From assembly GCA_015521325.1 (NCBI GenBank), contig WAOK01000007.1, positions 1-51,428 on the forward strand: a DNA stretch of 51,428 nt. Reading direction: 5' to 3'. Under the pieces are notes generated by a model, which was not told the DNA's origin, ran no database searches, and worked only from the letters and a program-made list of their open reading frames with translations. The stretch's first letter is position 1. Each line of letters begins with the position of its first letter. Positions 28,713-36,133 of this stretch are shown here, piece by piece. The DNA comes from Desulfurococcales archaeon (lineage in GTDB: Archaea > Thermoproteota > Thermoprotei_A > Sulfolobales > NBVN01). Position numbers and translations under genes: made by a program.

Positions 28713-29273
28713 TCACACCACCTTCCTCACGGACTCATATGCTTGCCTGAGGAGTTTAATGTTGGGATCCACGTAGCGCTCGGGGAACCTATCTCTTACA
28801 GCCTCCTCGACCTTCTCCAAAGGAACTATGCCTGTCGCCGCAACGAGAGCACCGATCATTGCAGTGTTGACTATGGGTGCCTTGAATACCTCCATCGCGA
28901 GCTTAGTGGCGTTGACTGTCGCCACCTTCACGTCATCCCTCCCAATGATCTTCCGAACCTCCTCCGGATCCCTAGCAGTGTTGGCTATGTACCACCCACC
29001 GCTCTTGAGACCGTGGAGAACAGCCTCCTGCCCAACCATGGAGGAATCGAGTACCACTACAGCGTCAGGCTCCTCGATAGGCGTCTTCTCGTATATGGGC
29101 TCGTCATCAATCCTCGTATATGCCTTAACAGGAGCACCTCTTCTCTCCGCACCGAACTCCGGGAAAGCGACGGCGTAGTAACCCGTCTTTACAGCAGCCA
29201 TGGCAGTCAATTCGGCAGCGGTGACGGCGCCCATGCCGCCCCTGCCGTGCCACCTTATCTCAAAACGCCCCAA
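28713..29273 (-). CDS. porG: Pyruvate:ferredoxin oxidoreductase, gamma subunit
   Basis: The 186-residue protein opens with EIRWHGRGGMGAVTAAELTAMAAVK and continues with AFPEFGAERRGAPVKAYTRI, the standard gamma-domain signatures, and ends in a helix-rich part. It leads the porG-porD-porA-porB operon. The 79-base gap upstream contains an AT-rich segment (on minus, ctattttaggataatc) that may be the promoter. Length is normal. Confidence 0.93.
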   Translation of the reverse strand: MGRFEIRWHGRGGMGAVTAAELTAMAAVKTGYYAVAFPEFGAERRGAPVKAYTRIDDEPIYEKTPIEEPDAVVVLDSSMVGQEAVLHGLKSGGWYIANTARDPEEVRKIIGRDDVKVATVNATKLAMEVFKAPIVNTAMIGALVAATGIVPLEKVEEAVRDRFPERYVDPNIKLLRQAYESVRKVV

Positions 29274-29352
29274 GCTTGTTCCCTCGGAGTGATCTCGGGA
29301 TTATCCTAAAATAGATGAAACCAGTAGTTCTACCATAGCAGGGTGTCCCGCC

Positions 29353-29721
29353 ATGGAGGACGTGAAAATAAGCAAGGCATACGGGGTGAGGGTAGCCAGC
29401 ATGAACGACCTCGCCAGGCTTGCTGCGTCAAGCGTCGCTATGGGGCAGATAACCTATGTTGTAAGGATATTCAAGGATGAGGAGGTGATCTACGCTGTCC
29501 TTGCAGTGTTCCGCGACTACTACAGGCTCTACGGGATCCCGATAATCTACTACTACGTCGACACGGAGAGGAAGTACCCGGTCGACGGGAACTATCTCCT
29601 TGTGAAGGCGGACTCAGAGGGCGAGATCGTCGAGATAGGAAAGGGCGGTAAGCCCGGCTACGTAGTCGTGCCGATAATAAACCTAGCCGAAATACCGGAC
29701 TTCCTGCCCTTCAGTAAGTAA
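29353..29721 (+). CDS. Unrecognised conserved-looking protein
   Basis: The 122-residue protein alternates beta strands and short helices (ITYVVRIFKDEEVIYAVLAVFRDYYRLYGIPIIYYYVD, then NYLLVKADSEGEIVEIGKGGKPGYVVVPIINLAEIPDFLPF). It is rich in tyrosine in the centre. I recognise no domain and see no metal or nucleotide motif. ATG follows ggtgtcccgcc. It is divergent from porG and is followed by an sRNA and tRNA. Length and codon use look like a real gene. Confidence 0.65.
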   Translation: MEDVKISKAYGVRVASMNDLARLAASSVAMGQITYVVRIFKDEEVIYAVLAVFRDYYRLYGIPIIYYYVDTERKYPVDGNYLLVKADSEGEIVEIGKGGKPGYVVVPIINLAEIPDFLPFSK

Positions 29722-29784
29722 ACGATTCCTTGTTGGCCGAACGCCGCTTAAGAAAAAAGGGACATAGTGAATGTTTATGACGAA

Positions 29785-29838
29785 GTGATGATGCCGACGT
29801 AGCCTGAGCAACGCTATGAGGAGGGGTCGATTTACTGA
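29785..29838 (+). ncRNA. C/D box sRNA upstream of tRNA-Lys
   Basis: Elements: C box gtgatga (perfect), 12-nt guide tgccgacgtagc, D' ctga, 8-nt spacer gcaacgct, C' atgagga (one mismatch), 12-nt guide ggggtcgattta, D ctga. Boxes and spacing fit archaeal C/D sRNAs very well. It ends 40 bases before tRNA-Lys, so a joint transcript is possible, although a TATA-like element lies between. The targets of both guides are not identified. Confidence 0.8.
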
Positions 29839-29844
29839 CTAACG

Positions 29845-29852
29845 CTTTTAAG
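29845..29852 (+). promoter_or_regulatory. TATA-like element for tRNA-Lys
   Basis: The sequence cttttaag lies about 27-34 bases before the tRNA 5' end, the expected distance for an archaeal promoter. It starts 7 bases after the sRNA D box, so the tRNA may have its own start. Confidence 0.4.
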
Positions 29853-29877
29853 CCCCGCACTTGTTTAAGGGCTTGGA

Positions 29878-29977
<100 letters not shown>

Positions 29978-30002
29978 CAAAACACAATGGGCTCCGCGAC
30001 CG

Positions 30003-30010
30003 CTTTATAA
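30003..30010 (+). promoter_or_regulatory. TATA box of the PolB2 operon
   Basis: The sequence ctttataa lies about 26 bases before the TTG at 30033, so the transcript would be nearly leaderless if that start is used. I see no ANTTTC hexamer (the Sulfolobus damage-response motif, as I recall it) between the tRNA and the gene. Confidence 0.5.
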
Positions 30011-30032
30011 GCATGGCTCATTATGGGGCGCA

Positions 30033-30674
30033 TTGACGGCCATAACGTGTAGTATGCTCGACCGCTTCATAGCCCCGTTACCCGAGATATGGGCAATTGA
30101 GTTCTACGGGGCGGACAGCGTAGTCACTACCCTAATGCATAGGGTGGCGGCATGCAGGGCGAGAAGAGGGGACGTGGCGATAGCGCTTGTCCAGAACTTC
30201 GGCGGCCTGAACCCCTATATGCTCCGCTACTTTACCAAAGTCCTCGGCAGCGGCCTCGACAGAATAAAGGTCTCTAGGGCCTTCCGCGCAGAGGATGTGC
30301 CGACACTGCTTAGGAGCGTGCCCCAGTGGGTCGACACAGTCGTGGTGAGAACTCCATTTCTCTTCTCCCCACAAACCCCTGAGGAGTACAGCAGGGTCAC
30401 ACCCATCGTCGCGGCGATTAAGAAACTCATTGACTCCGGGGTTAGGGTGGCGGTCTTCAATACGGTGAGCAAGTTCGGTAGGTTCCTGCCGGAGGGTGGG
30501 AACTATCATCATCACGTAATGCACGCAGTGGTCAGGCTATGGGAGATCGACAGGAAGAGGTTCGGGGCAGAAATCGTTAAGCATGCTTGGAGGGGGCCCG
30601 GAGCAACCATTCTCCCTAAGGCAGAGGTGATGAGGGAGTGGGGCGGACTATCCCCGCACCTAGGCCTGTTATAG
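30033..30674 (+). CDS. RecA/RadA-fold-like protein with degenerate P-loop, PolB2-linked
   Basis: The 213-residue protein has a RecA-like layout: a first strand and loop WAIEFYGADSVVTTLMHRVAACRA where RadA has GxxGxGKT, then a strand VAIALVQNFGG, and a Walker-B-like strand WVDTVVVRTPFLF followed by a helix and VRVAVFNTVSKFG. Neither the Walker A lysine nor a clear Walker B acid is present. This suggests a non-hydrolysing RecA paralogue that might act as a polymerase accessory, like bacterial ImuA; that parallel is inference. TTG 30033 or ATG 30054 may be the start. It overlaps the next gene by 37 bases. Confidence 0.55.
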   Translation: MTAITCSMLDRFIAPLPEIWAIEFYGADSVVTTLMHRVAACRARRGDVAIALVQNFGGLNPYMLRYFTKVLGSGLDRIKVSRAFRAEDVPTLLRSVPQWVDTVVVRTPFLFSPQTPEEYSRVTPIVAAIKKLIDSGVRVAVFNTVSKFGRFLPEGGNYHHHVMHAVVRLWEIDRKRFGAEIVKHAWRGPGATILPKAEVMREWGGLSPHLGLL

Positions 30675-30877
30675 AGGCGGAGATCCGCCGCCTCATGAAG
30701 GTGGCGAGCGCTCTCAAAGACCCAGAGGACAGGGAGGTCGCTAAGAAACTGCTCCGGTGTGCTTACCGCGCCGTCGACGCCTACCGCTTCGTACCACTCT
30801 CAGACCCTCTGGAGGCGGTGCTCATCGGCGTCATGATATGCTTGGCGAGGGAGCGCCCATGGAGGGGTACCTCATAG
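30638..30877 (+). CDS. Small helical protein in the PolB2 operon
   Basis: The 79-residue protein overlaps the end of the RecA-like gene and the start of polB2. It is helical, with VIEAEIRRLMKVASALKDPEDREVAKKLLRCAYRAVDAYRF and DPLEAVLIGVMICLAR. I recognise no family. The start at 30638 could be replaced by a later one, for instance ATG 30695 (MKVASALK). Its position between the other two genes suggests a three-gene functional unit. Confidence 0.55.
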   Translation: MGRTIPAPRPVIEAEIRRLMKVASALKDPEDREVAKKLLRCAYRAVDAYRFVPLSDPLEAVLIGVMICLARERPWRGTS

Positions 30878-32814
30878 ACGCATCGCCCACGACGGAAGGC
30901 ACGGAACTGGTTCTCGCCACGGACCACGGCCTGGCGAGGGTCAGGGCCCGTATCAGGTACTCAGCCCACGTGCTGACGAGGCCGGATCCGCGGATACTGG
31001 CGGAGCAGATCATGTCCAGCGAGGACTCAATAGAGGCGTCGGTGGAGGAGATGCTCGCGTCGCCCGACTACAGGGTTAGGGTACGGGTGCTGATGTTAGC
31101 GAGCGACGACCTGGAGACGTTGACGAGGGTCGTGCACAGGCTCGAGGCCAGCGGGGTTGGCAGGGAGGTCAACAGAGTGCACAGGCTCGCCGTCGCCCTC
31201 AAGATGAATAACGCACCACCCGGCTCACTGGTGAGAGTAGAATCCGGGAGGATATCCCCCCTCGAAGACGTCGATGACCCGCTCTACGAAACCCCTAGCA
31301 TACGCTACGTTAAGGTCACAGCGCTCGCCTGGCATGGGCCTGCCATGCTCAGTGACAGGGTCGTGGGAGCAATGATCAGGTGTGATAAAGAGGAGTTCGT
31401 TGTGAGGCCGGACGAGGTTGTTGAGGGAGTGAGGTACTGCAGGCCCCACGTAGTCATCGCCAGGTTCGAGGACAGGGTCCTGATTCCCGGGCTAGACAGT
31501 GACGAATGGGTCGTTATGGAGCATCCGCTCGCTGGCTCGATGGAGGGCGTGATAGAGTGGTCAAGGATCTCTGGCCTACCACTCCCAGAGGCGGCTGTGG
31601 CCCCAATCGGTAAGGTACTTACAACAGCGGAGGCTGCAGAGGCGATGAGGAGGGGCTATATACTCGACCCCTCAATACCCAGGATCGAGGGCTGGAGGAC
31701 CGTCGGGGAACTGGCGGCAGCCGATCTCGCTGGCGGCGGGAGGGTGCCGGAGCCGGGTACCTACTGGGGCTTGGCGCAGTTGGACTTCAACAGCCTCTAC
31801 CCGAGCATAATAGTGAAGCATAATCTCTCAGCCGAGACCGTGGGCGTGGCCTGCTGGGGAGGGACAGTACCGGAGGGTGGGATACACCCGGTCTGCACGG
31901 ATAAAGAGGGCGTGGTTCCGTCCGTGCTGAGGAAGCTCATCTGGAGGAGAGCAATGCAGAAGGATGCAGGGCTTGTTAGGAGAGCGGACGCCGTTAAGTG
32001 GTTGCTGGTTGCCGCGTTCGGCTACCTAGGCTACAGGAACTCGCTCTTCGGCTCTATACAGGCGTACGAGAACGTGACCTCGATCGCTAGACACACGCTC
32101 CTGAAGGCTGAGGCAGTCGCTGAGAAGATGGGGTACAGGGTCATACACTCGATAGTTGACTCAATATTCATACAGCCAGCGAGCCCTAGTGCCCCGCAGC
32201 CCGAGGAGGTGGCGGCAGAGATCGAGAGGGTCACCGGTCTATCAATAAGGGTTGAGTCAAGGTATGTGTGGCTAACGATACCAGCCATCAAGGACGGGCT
32301 GCGTGGTGCGGCAAACAAGTACTTCGGCCTCACAGCGGAGGGACAGGTCAAGGTCAAGGGACTTGCGATGATTAGGAGGGACACGCCCAAATTTGTTAAG
32401 GACGCACAGAGTGAAGCTCTAGCGATCCTTGCATCGGCTCGGAATCCAGGAGAGTATAAGGAAGCCCTCGCGTCAGTGTCGGCGGTCTTCGCTAAAAAAG
32501 CATCACTGCTCCTCAATAACAAGGTACCTCTCACCGATCTAGTGATAACAAAGAGGTCGTCCCTTACCCCTAGAAGGGTCCTCCAGGCATTCGCTGCCGC
32601 ACGCGCGGGGCTTGTAGGAGGGGTTGTGAAGTACGTCATGACCCCAGCGGGCCCCCTGCCCGTCACACACGTAAAGGAGGGGGTAAGGATCGATAAGGTG
32701 TACTACCTCAGCCTCCTGCATAGCGCAGCTAGAGAGGTCGGCGTGGACTCGTTTACCCCACCGAGGAAAGGCTTGGTAGCGGAATACAACGCTCTAACTA
32801 ATTACCTAGGATAG
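30859..32814 (+). CDS. polB2: Family B DNA polymerase, PolB2 type, altered active site and no visible exonuclease motif
   Basis: From ATG 30859 the protein is 651 residues, shorter than PolB1 or PolB3 (about 780-900). Motif A is LDFNSLYPSI with D309; motif B is KWLLVAAFGYLGYR with K380, where the usual Asn of KxxxNxxYG is absent; motif C is SIVDSIF (D434), the first Asp of DTDS being replaced. No DxE exonuclease I motif is visible in the N-terminal third. This matches the archaeal PolB2 group, once thought inactive and later linked to translesion synthesis. The open frame from 30757 has an out-of-family N-terminus. Confidence 0.82.
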   Translation: MEGYLIDASPTTEGTELVLATDHGLARVRARIRYSAHVLTRPDPRILAEQIMSSEDSIEASVEEMLASPDYRVRVRVLMLASDDLETLTRVVHRLEASGVGREVNRVHRLAVALKMNNAPPGSLVRVESGRISPLEDVDDPLYETPSIRYVKVTALAWHGPAMLSDRVVGAMIRCDKEEFVVRPDEVVEGVRYCRPHVVIARFEDRVLIPGLDSDEWVVMEHPLAGSMEGVIEWSRISGLPLPEAAVAPIGKVLTTAEAAEAMRRGYILDPSIPRIEGWRTVGELAAADLAGGGRVPEPGTYWGLAQLDFNSLYPSIIVKHNLSAETVGVACWGGTVPEGGIHPVCTDKEGVVPSVLRKLIWRRAMQKDAGLVRRADAVKWLLVAAFGYLGYRNSLFGSIQAYENVTSIARHTLLKAEAVAEKMGYRVIHSIVDSIFIQPASPSAPQPEEVAAEIERVTGLSIRVESRYVWLTIPAIKDGLRGAANKYFGLTAEGQVKVKGLAMIRRDTPKFVKDAQSEALAILASARNPGEYKEALASVSAVFAKKASLLLNNKVPLTDLVITKRSSLTPRRVLQAFAAARAGLVGGVVKYVMTPAGPLPVTHVKEGVRIDKVYYLSLLHSAAREVGVDSFTPPRKGLVAEYNALTNYLG

Positions 32815-32838
32815 AAGTAACCTTAGTGAGCAGCCGGG

Positions 32839-32889
32839 ATGATGTGTGTGGCGGTCACCGACCTCAGTGATGACTTAGGAGCCCCCTGA
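32839..32889 (+). ncRNA. C/D box sRNA downstream of polB2
   Basis: Elements: C atgatgt (last base off), 12-nt guide gtgtggcggtca, D' ccga (one mismatch), 5-nt spacer, C' gtgatga (perfect), 12-nt guide cttaggagcccc, D ctga. It is in the 109-base gap between polB2 and the DUF3467-like gene. Spacing is exact. Targets not identified. Confidence 0.7.
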
Positions 32890-32923
32890 CCGGCTTAATT
32901 AGCCCTGCAGAGGATAGGTAACG

Positions 32924-33265
32924 GTGCTCAGAGTGCCATTACCAAGGTTCGAGACGAAGGAGTCTGAGGGCTACAAGACCGTTCACGCCACAGGCGCCAT
33001 AGGCACGCTTAACCCGGGCGAGGGATCAATAATATTCTTTGTCGACAGAATAGTGCCATCCACGAACCCCGACGGCACAATGAGCGTGGAGAAGATAGTG
33101 AGAGAGCTCCTCATAGAGATAAAGCTCTCCCCCCTCCAGTTCAAGGCACTGGCTAACATGATGATCGCTAAGGTTAGGGAATACGAGCAGAGGTTCGGAG
33201 AAATAAAGATGCCAGCAATGCCCGGGCAGTCAAGGAAGGACGTAGAGAAGTTTTTCCACACGTGA
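32924..33265 (+). CDS. DUF3467-like protein
   Basis: The 113-residue protein has a beta-rich N-terminal half (GYKTVHATGAIGTLNPGEGSIIFFVDRIVP) and a helical end (LSPLQFKALANMMIAKVREYEQRFGEIKMP). Those features recall DUF3467, where an IxLSP...L...L..NI..YE..FG.I pattern recurs; the match is by eye. Members have no known function. It begins with GTG at 32924 and converges on dcd with an 8-base gap. Confidence 0.5.
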   Translation: MLRVPLPRFETKESEGYKTVHATGAIGTLNPGEGSIIFFVDRIVPSTNPDGTMSVEKIVRELLIEIKLSPLQFKALANMMIAKVREYEQRFGEIKMPAMPGQSRKDVEKFFHT

Positions 33266-33273
33266 AGAACGCA

Positions 33274-33804
33274 CTACGTGATACCCTTAAGGATCGGGGG
33301 CGTGACCCCCCTCTGACCTTGGTACTTCCCCTTATACGGCTTAGTAACGGGCGTCGTCAACTTAGCGAACACTAGGTGAAGGAACCTCGCCATCACCGGA
33401 AGCTTAAGGTGGAACGGCGGGGCAAGGATCTCGATGGTTATCTGGCCCTCGAACCCCCCATCAATTATAGTCGGCGGCATCATGAGCCCCAGGCGTGCGA
33501 AAGTAGACCTCAGCTCCACGAAAGCCATCAGCTCAGGGGGTAGGGCAACGGTCTCTAGCGTGTGGAGGAGGTACCTCCCACCGGGTTCTAGCTCGATGAA
33601 GTCATCGGATAGCCCGCACTCGTATGCGTGACTCACGTCCTTGCCCTCCTCAACAACGACCACCTCCCCTGGCTTCAGCTTGCAGTACCCGCGCCCGAGC
33701 CTGAGATCCAGTCCGTTCTCCCTTATGGTGTCGTTGAAGAAAGGCTCTATCTTGAGTCTGCCGGACTCTATGTACGCCTTGAGGTCGAAATCCGAGAGAA
33801 TCAT
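33274..33804 (-). CDS. dcd: dCTP deaminase
   Basis: The 176-residue protein matches archaeal Dcd: MILSDFDLKAYIESGRLKIEPF, RENGLDLRLGRGYC, LELRSTFARLGLMMPPTIIDGGFEGQITIEI. It deaminates dCTP to dUTP, feeding dUMP to thymidylate synthase. Start overlaps the thyX stop by 4 bases, a coupled pair for dTMP synthesis. Bifunctional dCTP deaminase/dUTPase cannot be excluded; I see no separate dUTPase gene in the window. Confidence 0.92.
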   Translation of the reverse strand: MILSDFDLKAYIESGRLKIEPFFNDTIRENGLDLRLGRGYCKLKPGEVVVVEEGKDVSHAYECGLSDDFIELEPGGRYLLHTLETVALPPELMAFVELRSTFARLGLMMPPTIIDGGFEGQITIEILAPPFHLKLPVMARFLHLVFAKLTTPVTKPYKGKYQGQRGVTPPILKGIT

Positions 33805-34493
33805 ATGTCCCCACCCCTGCAGTATACCTTAACCGCCTCCTCTATCTCCGGAACCACCCTTCCGGCTTCCTCCACCATCCTGCTGACCACGTACCTGATC
33901 TCCCACTGAGCCTCCCTCGCAGTCCTCAGGCACGCTATGTGAAGCAGCTCCCTCAAATTAACGGTCATTACGAGCCTAGATGTAATGCCCTGCGGCAGGG
34001 CATACCTCGCGTCCTCATACGGTACCCCGCTCTCCAGCGCCTTCAGGTACAGGCGATTAGCCGCCTCGAGCAGACCCAAGTAATCCTCGCCCAGACCTGC
34101 CCGCTCAATGGATTCCGGGAGAACGAATGAGGGCTCGATAGCTGAGTACCTCTGTGATTCCTGCGTGTACGACGCTATCCTGTGCCTCACGAGTTGGTGT
34201 GTGCACACCCTCGAGCAACCCTCTATGAGGAAGGTCATCACCACATGCTCGAGCACAGATGGAAAGCCCCTAGCAGCGGCTATGACCCACAAACCGAGTT
34301 TATCATCGGGGTAATGCTTGAGGTAGTACTCAGCCCCCTTCTCCTTGACCTTGCCTGCGGAGGTCTTGACGGCGAGGACGATGAGCCTGCGGGGATCGCC
34401 GCCCTCAATGGGTTGGGAGACAGCGATTAACCTAACCCTTATCCCTCTCACTCCCCCAGTCGCCCTGACGTTCTCGGCACTAGTGACTGCCAA
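33801..34493 (-). CDS. thyX: Flavin-dependent thymidylate synthase
   Basis: The 230-residue protein carries the ThyX motif RHRIASYTQESQRYS and the typical later region ARYALPQGITSRLVMTVNLRELLHIACLRTAREAQWEIR. It methylates dUMP to dTMP using FAD and methylene-tetrahydrofolate. It is encoded with dcd; tmk lies 8 kb away. Start is TTG 34493. The first about 20 residues (MAVTSAENVRATGGVRG) look unlike the family, so a later start just before VRLIAVSQPIEG is possible. Confidence 0.92.
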   Translation of the reverse strand: MAVTSAENVRATGGVRGIRVRLIAVSQPIEGGDPRRLIVLAVKTSAGKVKEKGAEYYLKHYPDDKLGLWVIAAARGFPSVLEHVVMTFLIEGCSRVCTHQLVRHRIASYTQESQRYSAIEPSFVLPESIERAGLGEDYLGLLEAANRLYLKALESGVPYEDARYALPQGITSRLVMTVNLRELLHIACLRTAREAQWEIRYVVSRMVEEAGRVVPEIEEAVKVYCRGGDI

Positions 34494-34549
34494 ACGTTTC
34501 CCTTTCTTTAAGGAAGCGAAGGAACTAATCCTATAAGACCGCTACCCCT

Positions 34550-35203
34550 TTAGTTTCCCATAACTTCCGGTGGGCACCTGCCCTCGTACTCGTCCCTCAG
34601 ATCTCTCTCTACAACATCCCCTCCTGGCTGGGTCTCCCTGAACGTCCTAGCACTGAACCTGTATATCTCGGTATCCTCATCAAGCCAGCAGTCGGGGTGG
34701 AGACCAGCCTTCATGCAGGTCTCGCTGAGGAATGTCTCCTTATCCCAGCAGTATTCCACCGGGACCTCGGGCAGCAGGAGCCCCGTGTAGAGCCCCCTCC
34801 TAACGACGAGTCCGTCCCTCCCGATCATGAAGCCTTCCATGAGGTTCTCCCTCGCCACCGGTATGAGTGGCGAAAGAACGGATACCTCAACAATTATCGT
34901 GCTAAGCTCCTCAGGCCTCACCGGAGGGAATCTGGGGTCCTGCGTAGCGGCGGCGATCGCTGCCGATATGACGTTTTCTACGAGGGGCTGGAACGCTGCT
35001 GTATATCCAATACACCCCCTGAGCTCTGTCCTATCCCCCACAAGTTTAAGGAGGGTGACGAATGATGCCCCTAGCTTCCACAGCTCCTTTGGCGTATTGC
35101 TTGGTGGCGCGATTTTTCTTCTATTCCTTACGTACTCCTCAACCGCTTTCCTGGCGAGCCTCACCAGAAACTCTCCGTGGTTCCTGCGTAGCTCTTCCGG
35201 CAT
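34550..35203 (-). CDS. AMMECR1-domain protein
   Basis: The protein is 217 residues from ATG 35203, which follows a strong ggaggag site 8 bases upstream; the open frame continues to 35221. The AMMECR1 signature TELRGCIGYTAAFQPLVENVI is present, with VEVSVLSPLIPV and GLLLPEVPVEYCWDKETFLSETCMKAGL. The family is conserved in archaea and eukaryotes without a defined activity. The N-terminus overlaps the C-terminal coding region of the Mut7-C gene by about 65 bases in another frame on the same strand. Confidence 0.88.
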   Translation of the reverse strand: MPEELRRNHGEFLVRLARKAVEEYVRNRRKIAPPSNTPKELWKLGASFVTLLKLVGDRTELRGCIGYTAAFQPLVENVISAAIAAATQDPRFPPVRPEELSTIIVEVSVLSPLIPVARENLMEGFMIGRDGLVVRRGLYTGLLLPEVPVEYCWDKETFLSETCMKAGLHPDCWLDEDTEIYRFSARTFRETQPGGDVVERDLRDEYEGRCPPEVMGN

Positions 35204-35708
35204 AATTGCTCCTCCCAGCAACAGTCGACACCCTCACTAACTCCTTAGCTTTCTCTAGTTTATCGGTTATGGTCTCCCAGTGCCTCCCCCTCCAGTAGAC
35301 CTTCCCGCACTTCGGGCAGCGCCAGAACTCGTCATACTTGCGCCAGATATCCTCAGGTACATACGATAATGCCTCAGCCTTGCTTATCCTCACGAGCCTG
35401 GTGTTGCACACCGGGCACCTCGTCCGCGAGGGATCGAAATCCAGCGATATCCCTGTACTCAGTGCCACTGCCGCCAGCGTATCCACGAGGTCCACGCCAT
35501 CCCCGTAGGGGGTGAGAACTGCCTGAATACCCTTCTTCACAGCCTTCCTATACAGCCCCTTATCTCTCGTGATGATGACGCGTCCGTCCTTCTCGGCCTG
35601 CTTCAGTATCTCCCAGTCACTGTACTTATTGGAGTAGAGTGTGTCGTAACCCAGTATCCTCAGCCACTTAGCCAGTTTACCGAGCATGGTGTCCACGATG
35701 AACTTCAT
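35139..35708 (-). CDS. Mut7-C RNase-domain protein
   Basis: The 189-residue protein has a PIN-like N-terminal part (KFIVDTMLGKLAKWLRILGYDTLY, RVIITRDKGLYRKA) and a zinc ribbon CPVCNTRL...CPKCGKVYWRGRHW, as in Mut7-C/DUF82 proteins (predicted RNases). The aspartate of FIVDTM and ITRDKG are likely metal ligands. The last about 20 residues lie in the region overlapping the AMMECR1 gene, so its C-terminus may be longer than usual. It is divergent from the L35Ae gene. Confidence 0.85.
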   Translation of the reverse strand: MKFIVDTMLGKLAKWLRILGYDTLYSNKYSDWEILKQAEKDGRVIITRDKGLYRKAVKKGIQAVLTPYGDGVDLVDTLAAVALSTGISLDFDPSRTRCPVCNTRLVRISKAEALSYVPEDIWRKYDEFWRCPKCGKVYWRGRHWETITDKLEKAKELVRVSTVAGRSNYAGRATQEPRRVSGEARQESG

Positions 35709-35742
35709 CGCCGCGTCCTCACAGCCTGATCAGTGTTGGGCA

Positions 35743-35774
35743 CTAATATACAGATAATCTAATATACAGATAAT
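35743..35774. repeat. Perfect 16-bp tandem repeat upstream of L35Ae
   Basis: The unit ctaatatacagataat occurs twice without a gap (35743-35758 and 35759-35774), directly before the TATA box gttataag. The position suits a regulator or general factor, or it may be a simple slippage duplication. Not CRISPR-like, as there are no spacers. Confidence 0.85.
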
Positions 35775-35775
35775 C

Positions 35776-35782
35776 GTTATAA
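35776..35782 (+). promoter_or_regulatory. TATA box for L35Ae
   Basis: The sequence gttataa sits 34-40 bases before the ATG at 35816, leaving a short leader with gaggtga close to the start. Confidence 0.5.
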
Positions 35783-35815
35783 GCCCGTCGAACCCAGAAA
35801 CCTGAGGTGACGCCG

Positions 35816-36115
35816 ATGTCTGCAACACCTGATGTCATTGTGCTCGGCCGCGGTGTAGTGGTGGGGTATAGAAGGGGCACAAACACGCAGTACACTAACC
35901 AGGTGCTCGTAAGGGTTGTTGATACTGTAATGAAGAGGGTTGACAGCCTCATCGGTGCAAAGGTTCTGGTTAGGGATCAGTGGGGCAATTCCTACATCGG
36001 GAAGGTAGTGAGGGTTCACGCCCGCGGGAGAAACAACGTCGTCATCGTGAGGTTCAATAGGAACCTCCCTGGGCAGGTCATCGGTGAGCCTGTACAAATA
36101 TATATATCAAGGTAG
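35816..36115 (+). CDS. rpl35ae: Ribosomal protein L35Ae
   Basis: The 99-residue protein (from ATG 35816, after gaggtga) matches archaeal L35Ae: VVVGYRRGTNTQYTNQVLVRV, then SLIGAKVLVRDQWGNSYIGKVVRVHARGRNNVVIVRF and GQVIGEPVQIYI. It is a large-subunit protein. A GTG at 35807 gives three more residues and seems less likely. The gene converges on DNA ligase with an 18-base gap. Confidence 0.9.
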   Translation: MSATPDVIVLGRGVVVGYRRGTNTQYTNQVLVRVVDTVMKRVDSLIGAKVLVRDQWGNSYIGKVVRVHARGRNNVVIVRFNRNLPGQVIGEPVQIYISR

Positions 36116-36133
36116 GGAAAGTTATCCAAAAAA

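Noticed and set aside
28701-29309. 202-aa plus-strand ORF opposite porG
   Set aside because: Antisense shadow of porG; the composition is not protein-like.
30757-30858. N-terminal extension of polB2 beginning MCLPRRRRLPLRTT
   Set aside because: Arginine-rich, overlaps the upstream small gene in another frame; ATG 30859 starts a sensible protein.
35743-35774. Tandem repeat as a CRISPR remnant
   Set aside because: Two copies adjoin with no spacer and there are no cas genes nearby.
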